Positions 1 through 6,123 are shown, counted from the stretch's first letter. The stretch: DNA of 8,450 nt from CAZTDD01 sp964612675 (GCA_964612675.1 CAZTDD010000190.1:1-8450); one strand, 5' to 3'. Notes: a model not told the origin generated them from the letters alone. Made by a program: numbers and translations.

Positions 1-1
1 A

Positions 2-343
2 AAAATCTACAGCTATCGCTGTTCCACGACCCCTAAAAACTGGGGAAAGTCCTGGATTCAGAGGGGGTTGACACCTCACTTCCCGCATCCCGACGACTTT
101 TTGCGATTGCATCAAGAAATAGAGGATTCGGTAGTTGACATGACCATATCGTATTCGAAGTTCGTAAATGCCCTCGCGGAGTTGGTCAGCGTCCGGCCGC
201 CGAAGTTCATAACCCAATCTCTTGAGACGCTCGATCCGCACAATGCACTTGTCCTGGACCTTCGTCGGAAGCTGGTCGAGCCAATCCAGCAACGGGACCG
301 ATCCATCGTCGTCGGCGAAAACGAACACTTCCGTTTCGGGCAT
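2..343 (-). CDS. RelE/HigB-like toxin (DUF891/Gp49 type), C-terminus atypical, runs off window
   Basis: Reading leftward from ATG at 343, the first 76 residues look like the phage-derived Gp49/HigB-like toxin family (RelE superfamily, ribosome-associated mRNA interferases): VPLLDWLDQLPTKVQDKC at about 16-33, RIERLKRLGYELRRP at 36-50, then LREGIYELRIRYGHVNYRILY at about 55-75. A strong Shine-Dalgarno (GGGGAGGA, minus strand, 351-358) sits about 7 nt before the ATG. After YRILYF the family normally continues with an HG-containing strand and a second HG(L/F)TKE motif; here no frame gives these, and the reading frame continues as low-similarity sequence to the window edge. The toxin may therefore be truncated by a rearrangement near 115, or be a divergent variant. 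In this family the antitoxin gene (a Xre/HTH protein) usually follows, which would lie beyond position 1. Family assignment is by recalled motifs; activity is uncertain. Confidence 0.7.
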   Translation of the reverse strand, partial: MPETEVFVFADDDGSVPLLDWLDQLPTKVQDKCIVRIERLKRLGYELRRPDADQLREGIYELRIRYGHVNYRILYFLMQSQKVVGMREVRCQPPLNPGLSPVFRGRGTAIAVDF

Positions 344-361
344 TTTTCCGTCCTCCCCATT

Positions 362-389
362 GTTATCGCAATATTACGATAAAAGTCAA
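362..389 (-). promoter_or_regulatory. Promoter of the RelE/HigB-like toxin gene
   Basis: On the minus strand TTGACT (384-389, 5 of 6 to the sigma-70 -35 box) is followed after 16 nt by GATAAC (362-367, 4 of 6 to the -10 box). The predicted start of transcription falls around 355, giving a leader of only about 12 nt that holds the Shine-Dalgarno. Called from consensus match and position only. Confidence 0.5.
363..382. promoter_or_regulatory. Palindromic operator candidate in front of the toxin gene
   Basis: The 20 bases form an 18-of-20 palindrome with arms TTATCG and CGATAA; only one pair (positions 7 and 14) breaks the symmetry. It fills the spacer and touches the -10 of the predicted toxin promoter. 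Toxin-antitoxin operons are commonly autorepressed by the antitoxin binding such a site, so this is a likely binding site for the antitoxin expected outside the window. The role is inferred. Confidence 0.5.
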
Positions 390-439
390 GCGTTTCAAGA
401 CCTTTTTTGTTGTGAAAAACGCTCATCCCTCCGCAGAAT

Positions 440-468
440 TTGCCTTTTCTCATTGAATAATTTATGCT
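440..468 (+). promoter_or_regulatory. Possible promoter of the 78-aa protein gene
   Basis: TTGCCT (440-445) and TATGCT (463-468) are separated by 17 nt, each matching 4 of 6 consensus bases, in a locally AT-rich stretch that differs from the surrounding coding DNA. It would give a leader of roughly 45 nt before the ATG at 522. Weak call based on spacing and composition. Confidence 0.3.
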
Positions 469-521
469 TATGTATCTCTGTACATTCATGTTTTATTGTA
501 CGTTAGCGGCCCTTGTGACTA

Positions 522-758
522 ATGCTAACCAGACCCAATACGAAGAAAGGATTCGCGCTCTGTATCGACGACAGAGGCTGCGAAGATCTGGAGATCCGCA
601 AAGTCTACGCCGTCATTCCTGACGAGAGTGCGGCAAAGGATGGATACCTGCGGGTAACCGACGAGTCGGGCGAGGATTACTTGTATCCGGAATCGTACTT
701 CGTTTTGATCGACCTGCCCAAAGAGGCGCAGAGCGTCTGTTTTTCATCCGAGCAATGA
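522..758 (+). CDS. Small conserved acidic protein of unknown function (78 aa)
   Basis: I do not know a function. The protein has an acidic core with regular short strands: GFALCIDDRGCEDLEIRKVY (about 10-29), then a DESAAKDGYLRVTDESGEDY block and YPESYFVLIDLP. The tandem DES patterns and the LYPESYF ending give the impression of a small beta-rich fold that I have seen as a conserved hypothetical in diverse bacteria. No signal peptide or membrane segment. The ATG at 522 follows an in-frame TGA at 516-518, so no longer start exists; no clear Shine-Dalgarno precedes it. The gene ends 9 nt from the end of the convergent glycoside hydrolase gene. Codon use and an uninterrupted frame support it as real. 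Confidence 0.75.
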   Translation: MLTRPNTKKGFALCIDDRGCEDLEIRKVYAVIPDESAAKDGYLRVTDESGEDYLYPESYFVLIDLPKEAQSVCFSSEQ

Positions 759-767
759 TTGAACACC

Positions 768-3005
768 TCAATCACTGACTTCTACAACTTCCTCTCGCTG
801 AACCCCGTAACTCGTCCCATTCCAAACAACTGTCGGATCCCCGAAGGCGTGAAACACGCGCAGCTTCTTGGCGTTTGCCAAGTTCTTTCCCTTGACGGGC
901 TGAATCGTGAAGAGGGCTCCGTCCGGATAGTCTCTCCCATTCCAATGCTTTGCATAAAACGCCGTGAAGCGCGGGCTGTCGACAACGAATCCCCAGCTCG
1001 GCAGCAGTACGTCCCCGCCCCACTGTGACTCCACTGACGCATCCTCCGGCCCGAAGTTCACAACAACGGTTGTTGCATCACTACCTTCGCCATACCTCGC
1101 GCTGCGAACACAGCGATCCGCTGTCAAGAAACTCAGCTGCGTGAGTCGATCGTGGGCGGTGGCATAGTGAAGCGGGCCGAGCACTTCATGCGTGTTCTTG
1201 AGAAAAACATCCGCTGGATGAAATCCCTCCGCCCAACCGTTGTCCGTTCGTGTAAAACAGGCGCGCTCGCCCGCCGGTTCCTGCTCCTCGGGTTTGTCTT
1301 TCCAGTAAAGATGGTGAGGTATTGAGTGATAATGAAGCGGCCTTGCAGCGAGAACATGATGCGCAACATACTCCGCCGCCTCGTTCGCAGAATAGCCGTA
1401 TTTCCCGTAACAAATCTGGCAGTCGTGATAAACCATCTCCCAGAACGGTATCGGCTGTGCACCGAGTTCGTCCGGCTTGAGGTTGTGATAATAGCGTCCC
1501 GAGACGCCTACAAGTCCCTCGAAGAAATCGCTATGAGGCAGCGCCCATTCGCGGCCGCATTCGCTCCCGAAAATGCCAAAGAGTTCGCGCGCCTCATCGC
1601 TGATCCGAATTTTCCACTCGATATCATCGTTACGGTCGATCGGATGATTCGAGTCGAAACACTCGCGCGGCCCGGCGGCGTAGGTTGTGTCGATGAAATA
1701 CGACCAGGGGTGGAAAAGTCTTTCGGTCTCCGGAAGATTCTGCGGGCGCATTGCGAGTTCGACACGCTTCGCCGGACAAACAATATACGCTCGTCCGCCC
1801 AGCCAACGACCGCCCTGCACCAGAGACCCGTCCCGCTTCTTGGCGATATATTTCGGATCCCAGCTCTCCGCGTCGCGGTACATATCCTGGTAATTGTCAT
1901 GAAGGCACGCGACATAATCGAGATCTTGAATCCGCTCAATCGCGTCGGCGAGTGCCTCGTTGCCGCCGCATTCGGGATTGGCGGGAAGGTTGTCGGGGTG
2001 GCGGCAATCGTATCCGCTCTCGGTCCAACCACCGATCATGAAGAAGCATGAAGCGATATCCAGATCGTCGTGGAGATGTTCCGCAATTGCCGCGGCTTCG
2101 TCGAATGTCCAGTTGACTCGAACCCATTCTTCCTCGGTACTCTCCTCATTCATGCGCCGTGCCAGGCAGTGCCACAGTTTGACATTCGACGCGCCGAGCA
2201 TAAGACGCAGATGGCGGTCATGGCGGATCTTTTCGCGCAGCGTGACGGCGAAGCCTTTTTGACGGGCGATCTCGCGATAACCTTCGGCAACCGTATTCCA
2301 GTCGCCGGGTCCGAGCGGAGTCAGACGGAACGTGCGTGCCGTGCGTTCCAGTCTCAGCTCGGTTGTGAGGCGCTGCCCATTTTCGTCTGTAACTGTGCTC
2401 TTCAACTGAGGCCACACATACGCATCGTCCCATGTGAGGACCAGGCCCGCACCGCGTTTGACAAATCCCAGCATATTCATGTGGCAGCCTTCATACTGAG
2501 ATGTGCCGAATGTGCGCTCGAAAGCCACGCCGCTGTCTGCCGGGATCATAAGCCCCTCACGGCACGGGACGATCATGTAGCCGTCTTCGTCGCTTTCGAT
2601 AGCAAGTGCGTCTTTTAATACACGGATCTCATTCAAGTCTTCGCCGTCGTAGACAATCTCGACTCCGCGTCCACTGTTCACTAACTTGAATGTCACACGA
2701 ATGCCGTCTCGAACGAGCCGAATCCACTTCCCGGAGCGCTTGGCCTCGTCGAACGTGCCATCGAGCCCTTCACCGACGCCCGGCCCGGCGGTTCCCTCGG
2801 ACGGCCATGTCACGTTCGCCTGCTTGTCGAGCAGCGACCAGTTCCCGGTTGTCGTATCTACTTCGACCAGAAGGGACGGACTCTCCAGCCGCATGGTCTC
2901 GCTCCGGGCGATTCCGCTCCCGCAGAAGAGAACTGCGAGGATCACCGCTGCGAGCGTCGTTCTCTTTCGTCTTGCTACTGGTGGTTTGGAATGTGGTTGG
3001 TTCAT
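768..3005 (-). CDS. Secreted glycoside hydrolase, GH129/GH101-related (putative alpha-N-acetylgalactosaminidase family)
   Basis: 745 aa. Residues 1-35 form a signal peptide (RRKRTT, hydrophobic AAVILAVLFCGSG, likely cleavage after ARS), so the enzyme is exported. An N-terminal beta-sandwich region (about 36-250) precedes a TIM-barrel-like region (about 260-600) and a C-terminal beta region (about 620-745). The pattern HDNYQDMY (369-376), GGRWLGGRAYIVCP (398-411), WSYFIDTTY (434-442) and FGSECGREW (479-487) fits the GH129 family and its GH101 relatives. D439 is the expected nucleophile and E482 the expected acid/base; their 43-residue spacing equals the Asp435/Glu478 pair I recall for the Bifidobacterium enzyme NagBb. 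Known members remove alpha-GalNAc from mucin-type glycans, but most environmental relatives are untested, so the substrate is inferred. ATG at 3005 has AGAAGGGG 8 nt upstream. The gene lies 114 nt downstream of vapC on the same strand. Confidence 0.85.
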   Translation of the reverse strand: MNQPHSKPPVARRKRTTLAAVILAVLFCGSGIARSETMRLESPSLLVEVDTTTGNWSLLDKQANVTWPSEGTAGPGVGEGLDGTFDEAKRSGKWIRLVRDGIRVTFKLVNSGRGVEIVYDGEDLNEIRVLKDALAIESDEDGYMIVPCREGLMIPADSGVAFERTFGTSQYEGCHMNMLGFVKRGAGLVLTWDDAYVWPQLKSTVTDENGQRLTTELRLERTARTFRLTPLGPGDWNTVAEGYREIARQKGFAVTLREKIRHDRHLRLMLGASNVKLWHCLARRMNEESTEEEWVRVNWTFDEAAAIAEHLHDDLDIASCFFMIGGWTESGYDCRHPDNLPANPECGGNEALADAIERIQDLDYVACLHDNYQDMYRDAESWDPKYIAKKRDGSLVQGGRWLGGRAYIVCPAKRVELAMRPQNLPETERLFHPWSYFIDTTYAAGPRECFDSNHPIDRNDDIEWKIRISDEARELFGIFGSECGREWALPHSDFFEGLVGVSGRYYHNLKPDELGAQPIPFWEMVYHDCQICYGKYGYSANEAAEYVAHHVLAARPLHYHSIPHHLYWKDKPEEQEPAGERACFTRTDNGWAEGFHPADVFLKNTHEVLGPLHYATAHDRLTQLSFLTADRCVRSARYGEGSDATTVVVNFGPEDASVESQWGGDVLLPSWGFVVDSPRFTAFYAKHWNGRDYPDGALFTIQPVKGKNLANAKKLRVFHAFGDPTVVWNGTSYGVQREEVVEVSD

Positions 3006-3119
3006 TGTTCTTACCCCTTCTTGAAGACCGTCGCGTCTGCGAAACAGTTTACGGAGACTCTACATCTGGATTTCCGCTGAGCTTCACACGGTGTCCTGCC
3101 ATTTTCTTCCCGTCACACA

Positions 3120-3608
3120 TTAGGTGCGCGGCTTGCCGCGCCCTCTTGAGCCGCGTCTCCTGTGCTCTCCATACATGGGGTCGACAACATCGAGAAACGG
3201 GAAGCGATGGAAATCTGTGTCCCGGGTGTAGATCGTCTTGATTCCGTGCTCGCGCATCAGGATCGCGGTGCGTGCGTCAAAAAGGAGATTGCCCCGAATA
3301 TCCGGGATTTCGTTGAACACCTCCGACGCGACCGTTTGATGCCGTTCTGTCGGGATGAGTGGAATGAGGCTGGGAGACGCGAGCGTGGCCCGAATAAAGG
3401 CCCACGCATCCGTGAGTTTGAACGGCTTACGAAACACATTGGGGTGTGTCGACACTCGCAAAAACTCGTAGACAATCCCCCACGTCACATGCCACGGCGA
3501 TGATTGCAGACGCCACGACTCCAGCAGCTCGCGACATCGTGTGTGATCGGGGGAATCGGCATCCGCCGCGTACAGTAAGATATTGGTGTCTACAACGAAC
3601 ACCTTCAA
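3120..3608 (-). CDS. vapC: VapC-type PIN-domain toxin ribonuclease
   Basis: 162 aa. The PIN metal-binding residues are in place: D7 in VVDTNILLYA, E48 in YEFLRV, D111 in NLLFDARTA, and D130/D132 in YTRDTDFHRFPFL. PIN toxins of this kind are Mg-dependent endoribonucleases that cut tRNA or rRNA when freed from their antitoxin. The start is TTG at 3606-3608, which shares two bases with the vapB stop (TTGA), typical of translational coupling; a GGAG lies just upstream within the end of vapB. An alternative GTG two codons later would still leave the first Asp. The last dozen residues (HRRRGSRGRGKPRT) form a basic tail beyond the usual PIN end, perhaps RNA-contacting. Family assignment is firm; RNA target unknown. 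Confidence 0.92.
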   Translation of the reverse strand: MKVFVVDTNILLYAADADSPDHTRCRELLESWRLQSSPWHVTWGIVYEFLRVSTHPNVFRKPFKLTDAWAFIRATLASPSLIPLIPTERHQTVASEVFNEIPDIRGNLLFDARTAILMREHGIKTIYTRDTDFHRFPFLDVVDPMYGEHRRRGSRGRGKPRT

Positions 3609-3829
3609 CGCTCCATCACGTCGTATAACGCCTCGCGATTCGCCACGTTGACTCTAGCGCCGCCGCTGTGCAGCTTCGGGAGTGGGGGCAGCGCCTCTTC
3701 CGAAGCAGGCTCGGTAAGGAGCTTGCGCAAAGCAGCCTCGACGAGTTCAGACATGGTTCGTCCCTGGCGGGCCGCTTCTTGCCTCAATTGCGAGATCGTC
3801 GCGTCGCTTATGTTAAGCGTCGTTTTCAT
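3605..3829 (-). CDS. vapB: VapB-like ribbon-helix-helix antitoxin
   Basis: 74 aa. Residues 1-40 (MKTTLNISDATISQLRQEAA followed by RQGRTMSELVEAALRKLL) are a classic ribbon-helix-helix DNA-binding domain: an N-terminal strand, then two helices with the SELVEAAL turn. Residues 41-74 are the C-terminal arm that would wrap and block the PIN toxin. The start at 3829 is chosen because MKTTLNI is the family's usual beginning and because an upstream in-frame ATG at 3839-3841 overlaps the predicted -10 box. No Shine-Dalgarno precedes the start. The gene overlaps vapC by two bases, forming one operon transcribed from the promoter at 3837-3865 and presumably repressed by its own product. Confidence 0.9.
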   Translation of the reverse strand: MKTTLNISDATISQLRQEAARQGRTMSELVEAALRKLLTEPASEEALPPLPKLHSGGARVNVANREALYDVMER

Positions 3830-3836
3830 ACAGAAA

Positions 3837-3865
3837 ACCATACGGAGGATATGGTTGGATGTCAA
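3837..3865 (-). promoter_or_regulatory. Promoter of the vapBC operon
   Basis: On the minus strand a perfect -35 TTGACA (3860-3865) is followed by exactly 17 nt and TATGGT (3837-3842, 4 of 6). Seven nt separate the -10 from the vapB ATG, so transcription would begin at or next to the start codon and the mRNA would be leaderless, in line with the missing Shine-Dalgarno. Confidence 0.65.
3838..3854. promoter_or_regulatory. Operator candidate for VapB/VapBC autorepression
   Basis: Perfect inverted repeat CCATA and TATGG separated by 7 nt, overlapping the -10 and part of the spacer of the vapBC promoter. Ribbon-helix-helix antitoxins bind short inverted repeats of this sort over their own promoters. 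The role is inferred from position. Confidence 0.5.
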
Positions 3866-4114
3866 GCACTTGATGAACGGCCAGCAGACTCTGCTATCTA
3901 CGACATGCTTCGACAGAACGCCTCGGCATGAGAATCTCATTTCGATATTGACGAGATATTAGTGTCGGGCTATGCTACGAGTAAATAGTCCTCTAATAGC
4001 TGACGGGGACGGTCGGATAAAGCGTGTCGATTGAAGAGATTCTCGCACAATGCGTATTCGACCGAAAGACCAAGGATTCGCCCGCAAGCATACGTGTAGT
4101 TATGAAGAAACATC

Positions 4115-4609
4115 ATGAGCCAAACGCCAGAGTGGGACGAGTCGTGTTGTTGGTTTTGTAAGAGAGAACCTTCAGATCAGGTTGCCAAACTCGATGTCGA
4201 TTTATATCGGGTGCTTCACCGGAAGTCTACCTATATTGTAGTGGGCATGCACTACACCCAGGAGTATGAAACTCTCAAGACCTGGGTCCCGCGTTGTCGG
4301 AGATGCAAGTTCATCCACGAGCGCGTCGGCACAATACTGCTATGCGTGTGGTTAGTGCTGGGTACCGTGGCCACGGTGTACTCCTTCACGCTGCCACAGA
4401 ATCGATCCGAGTCTACTGCCATATCCATTGTCGGCGGCGGGGTTAGCATCATAATGACGTATTTCATGTCCCTAGTAGTCGTCGGGGCCGCCTACCTTTT
4501 TACAACTATGTTTTGGAGGTCGGAGGAGTACTCTGCGGAACATCCACGGGTCGTTGAATTGACCAGACAGGGTTGGCAGGTCGGCCAGAGGCCTCACTAC
4601 AAATGGTAA
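4115..4609 (+). CDS. Membrane protein with two CxxC motifs (unknown function)
   Basis: 164 aa; not recognised as a named family. The N-terminal part has two cysteine pairs, C12-x-x-C15 (CWFC) and C61-x-x-C64 (CRRC, in WVPRCRRCKFIH), spaced like the two knuckles of a small zinc ribbon, on the same side of the membrane. Two hydrophobic segments follow: about 72-92 (GTILLCVWLVLGTVATVYS) and about 103-131 (ISIVGGGVSIIMTYFMSLVV onwards). The C-terminal tail (132-164) is polar. I infer a membrane-anchored zinc-ribbon protein. ATG at 4115 has only a weak purine stretch (GAAGAAA) upstream; an ATG at 4102 is in another frame. It stands alone in its orientation between vapBC and the 120-aa ORF. Neighbours do not suggest a role. 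Confidence 0.75.
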   Translation: MSQTPEWDESCCWFCKREPSDQVAKLDVDLYRVLHRKSTYIVVGMHYTQEYETLKTWVPRCRRCKFIHERVGTILLCVWLVLGTVATVYSFTLPQNRSESTAISIVGGGVSIIMTYFMSLVVVGAAYLFTTMFWRSEEYSAEHPRVVELTRQGWQVGQRPHYKW

Positions 4610-4718
4610 ACATGTTCTTGAAACAGATCTTGAAACCACACGCCAGGGCTTGACTCGGGAATTGTGTGGTGAGTGATTCGTCGGCAATTTCAGCGTCTTT
4701 TTCAGGTTATAGATCATT

Positions 4719-5081
4719 ATGGTCTCGGAAATCTTGGGTGGAGTTTCTGCTCTAATAACTATTCTAGAAAAGACTGTGCGCTGGTTTAGACGGAAACCTG
4801 AAGAAATGGAGGTTGACAGAGAGATTTGGGATGAAATGGGGCTCAGCAGGTACCTTGAAAAAGGGGAGCGTGTTCTTTGGGCAAACCCGGAGAACTTACC
4901 CAAGCTATTACCCTTCGGTGACTATGAGCGGATATACTTTACGGATTGCAACGGCAAGTATCGCGTTTTGGTTGGCATGCCCCGCGGACAGATTCCGCTC
5001 AAGACGAAATTCGAACCTAATGAGATCGAAGCACGGAAAGCAGAGAGGTTACGAAAAGCCAGGGAAGGCTCCACGCGCTAA
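4719..5081 (+). CDS. Hypothetical protein, 120 aa
   Basis: Not recognised. It begins with a short amphipathic/hydrophobic stretch (EILGGVSALITILEKTVRWF, about 4-23), which could be a membrane-contacting or coiled helix, followed by an acidic segment, then a small strand-rich part (ERIYFTDCNGKYRVLVGMPR) and a charged helical end rich in K, R and E. The frame stops right at the edge of the HNH remnant that follows in a different frame, so this ORF may be the 5' part of a larger broken gene, or simply a neighbour. The start has no convincing Shine-Dalgarno (only AGGTT about 12 nt upstream). Codon use is AT-richer than the glycosidase or dprA-like genes, suggesting a different origin. Confidence 0.5.
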   Translation: MVSEILGGVSALITILEKTVRWFRRKPEEMEVDREIWDEMGLSRYLEKGERVLWANPENLPKLLPFGDYERIYFTDCNGKYRVLVGMPRGQIPLKTKFEPNEIEARKAERLRKAREGSTR

Positions 5082-5082
5082 T

Positions 5083-5265
5083 TGCCAGGTACTCGACGGT
5101 GGCAATGCCGTCATCGAGCCGCTATCCGAAGGGGGACGCGATTGTCTGGAATCTGTCGTTGCATTGTGTCCCAACTGTCACAGACAAGTCCATTATGGAA
5201 CTAATCGAGATGAACTCAATCGGCGGTTGCTGAGCTACGTAACCGAGATTGAAACGAGACAATAG
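5083..5265 (+). pseudogene. Remnant of an HNH endonuclease (C-terminal part, catalytic His lost)
   Basis: The translation from CQVLDGG onward shows the second half of an HNH domain: IEPLSEGGRD, then ESVVALCPNCHRQVHYG with the intact CxxC zinc pair and the N and H of the H-N-H signature, and the usual short helical end. In working relatives PLSEGG is preceded by a D/E-x-HH or DH motif (for example EVHHIEPLSEGG). Here the reading is NAVIEPLSEGG, so the first catalytic His pair is missing, and the expected first CxxC reads CQVL. There is no start codon or N-terminal portion in this frame. I read this as a 5'-truncated, internally deleted pseudogene. The stop at 5263-5265 is 6 nt before the first REP element. 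Confidence 0.65.
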
Positions 5266-5271
5266 ACCCGG

Positions 5272-5298
5272 GTGGCCCCGATTGCTCGTCAATCGGGG
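5272..5298 (+). repeat. REP element 1 (GTGG plus hairpin), upstream of the RAYT gene
   Basis: GTGG (5272-5275) is followed directly by a perfect 9-bp stem, CCCCGATTG (5276-5284) and CAATCGGGG (5290-5298), around a 5-nt loop. A GTRG tetranucleotide before a hairpin is the known hallmark of REP sequences mobilised by RAYTs. This copy is inverted relative to the two downstream copies. A second small hairpin (GCGCT/AGCGC, 5298-5310) and a third (AGAGG/CCTCT, 5312-5333) follow in series. Confidence 0.8.
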
Positions 5299-5375
5299 CG
5301 CTGAAAGCGCAAGAGGTAAAGCGCAAATCCTCTGTTCCAAACAATGTGCGTTAGTTTCTATGTAGAAAATCAAAC

Positions 5376-5888
5376 ATGCCCGGCCGAGCGATCTATGATA
5401 ACGAACTCCACGCGCACTTCCTCACGTTTTCTTGCTACCGACGGCGTCGGCTGCTGGACCACGCTCAAGCGAAGCGTATACTCCTCGGCGTGCTAGACTC
5501 CCAACTGCAAAGCAGGGACGGTCACTGCATGGGATTCGTGATCATGCCGGACCATGTGCACGCTATGGTCTGGTTTCCCGTGAAAGCACAGCTCAGCGTT
5601 TTCGTCCAACAATGGAAACGGATGAGTTCGTATCATATTCAGCGTTTTCTCCGCCAGGATCTTGTTCGGTATGCAAGTTTGATTCAAAAGGGTGATCCTT
5701 TCTGGCAGCGAAAGTATTATTCCTATAATGTTTTCAGCGAGGAGAAGATCCGTGAGAAACTCGTCTACATGCATGAGAATCCAGTTCGAATAGGGCTGGT
5801 GTCGACGCCATGCGATTGGCCGTGGAGTTCTGCTCGGCATTACGAGGAAGAAAAATCGGTCGGAGTCCGTATTCGTTGGCCGGGCTGA
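5376..5888 (+). CDS. REP-associated tyrosine transposase (RAYT, IS200-like Y1 fold)
   Basis: 170 aa, a usual length for the group. It shows the Y1 HUH signature MPDHVHAMVW with H60 and H62 as metal ligands, the FWQRKYYSYNVFSEEKI block (109-125), and the catalytic tyrosine Y131 in YMHENPVRIGLV, then DWPWSSARHY, all typical of RAYTs (COG1943 relatives). Such enzymes are single-copy domesticated relatives of IS200/IS605 TnpA that nick and join single-stranded REP hairpins. The gene is bracketed by inverted REP units (5272-5298 and 5910-5936), supporting a functional enzyme-substrate pair. The first half is complete and no frameshift is seen, so it is probably active. ATG at 5376 has no clear Shine-Dalgarno. 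The last 40 codons recur downstream (5956-6075). Confidence 0.9.
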   Translation: MPGRAIYDNELHAHFLTFSCYRRRRLLDHAQAKRILLGVLDSQLQSRDGHCMGFVIMPDHVHAMVWFPVKAQLSVFVQQWKRMSSYHIQRFLRQDLVRYASLIQKGDPFWQRKYYSYNVFSEEKIREKLVYMHENPVRIGLVSTPCDWPWSSARHYEEEKSVGVRIRWPG

Positions 5889-5897
5889 GAGCCTCTT

Positions 5898-5910
5898 GTG
5901 GCTCCGCCAC
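5898..5910 (+). repeat. Accessory mini-hairpin next to REP element 2
   Basis: GTGGC and GCCAC form a 5-bp stem around TCC, abutting the main REP hairpin on the RAYT side. The same mini-hairpin is at 6085-6097. Confidence 0.6.
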
Positions 5911-5936
5911 CCCGATTGGCGAGCAATCGGGGCCAC
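5910..5936 (-). repeat. REP element 2, just after the RAYT stop
   Basis: Read on the minus strand: GTGG (5933-5936), then CCCCGATTG and CAATCGGGG as a perfect 9-bp stem with loop CTCGC. It differs from element 1 only in the last loop base and is in opposite orientation, so elements 1 and 2 flank the RAYT gene as an inverted pair. Confidence 0.8.
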
Positions 5937-5955
5937 CCAGCAGAACTCCGATCAC

Positions 5956-6075
5956 ATGCATGAGAACCCAGTTCGAGCAGGACTCCTGTCGACGGCATGC
6001 GATTGGCCTTGGAGTTCCGCCCGGCATTACGAGGAAGAGAGAGCCGTCGGCGTTCGTATTCGTTGGCCGGGCTGA
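5956..6075 (+). pseudogene. Fragment of a second RAYT gene (last 40 codons)
   Basis: Encodes a readable tail beginning MHENPVRAGLLSTACDWPW and ending VRIRWPG-stop, 5 amino-acid changes from the intact RAYT tail (I to A, V to L, P to A, K to R, S to A). Nine further codons differ only synonymously. It lacks the HUH motif and everything else upstream, so it is not a functional gene. The synonymous bias suggests that this tail diverged as part of an intact, selected RAYT before the rest was lost. Confidence 0.85.
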
Positions 6076-6096
6076 GAGCCTCTTGTGGCTCCGCCA

Positions 6097-6123
6097 CCCC
6101 GATTGGCGAGCAATCGGGGCCAC
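6097..6123 (-). repeat. REP element 3, after the RAYT fragment
   Basis: Identical to element 2 and in the same orientation: GTGG at 6120-6123 on the minus strand followed by the 9-bp stem hairpin (6097-6119), with the same GTGGC/GCCAC mini-hairpin at 6085-6097. It lies 66 bp upstream of the DprA-like gene. Confidence 0.8.

Larger units (their letters stand above)
5767..5940 (+). repeat. 174-bp direct repeat, copy 1 (RAYT 3' end plus REP)
   Basis: This segment, from codon 131/132 of the RAYT through the REP element, recurs without indels at 5954-6127 (period 187 bp). From 5868 to 5940 the two copies are identical (73 bp), covering the last coding bases and the whole REP; further left, over the coding part, 16 of the 120 bases from 5769 to 5888 differ. 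Confidence 0.9.

Noticed and set aside
2..382. Plus-strand open frame from the window edge to 382
   Set aside because: It is antisense to the toxin gene, whose family motifs and Shine-Dalgarno are on the minus strand; the plus translation shows no family features.
1326..2051. 241-aa plus-strand ORF
   Set aside because: Shadow of the glycoside hydrolase gene, whose minus-strand frame runs intact for 745 codons with catalytic motifs.
3049..3120. 23-codon ORF starting in the vapC stop (TAATG) on the minus strand
   Set aside because: Stop/start overlap is suggestive, but there is no recognisable sequence and the length is near chance expectation.
4620..4718. CCACAC/GTGTGG inverted repeat and TTGACT as promoter or operator of the 120-aa ORF
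   Set aside because: No acceptable -10 at proper spacing and an 18-nt loop between short arms; indistinguishable from chance.
5272..6123. CRISPR-like array from the three hairpin repeats
   Set aside because: Irregular spacing, mixed orientation, and a gene between the copies; these are REP elements.
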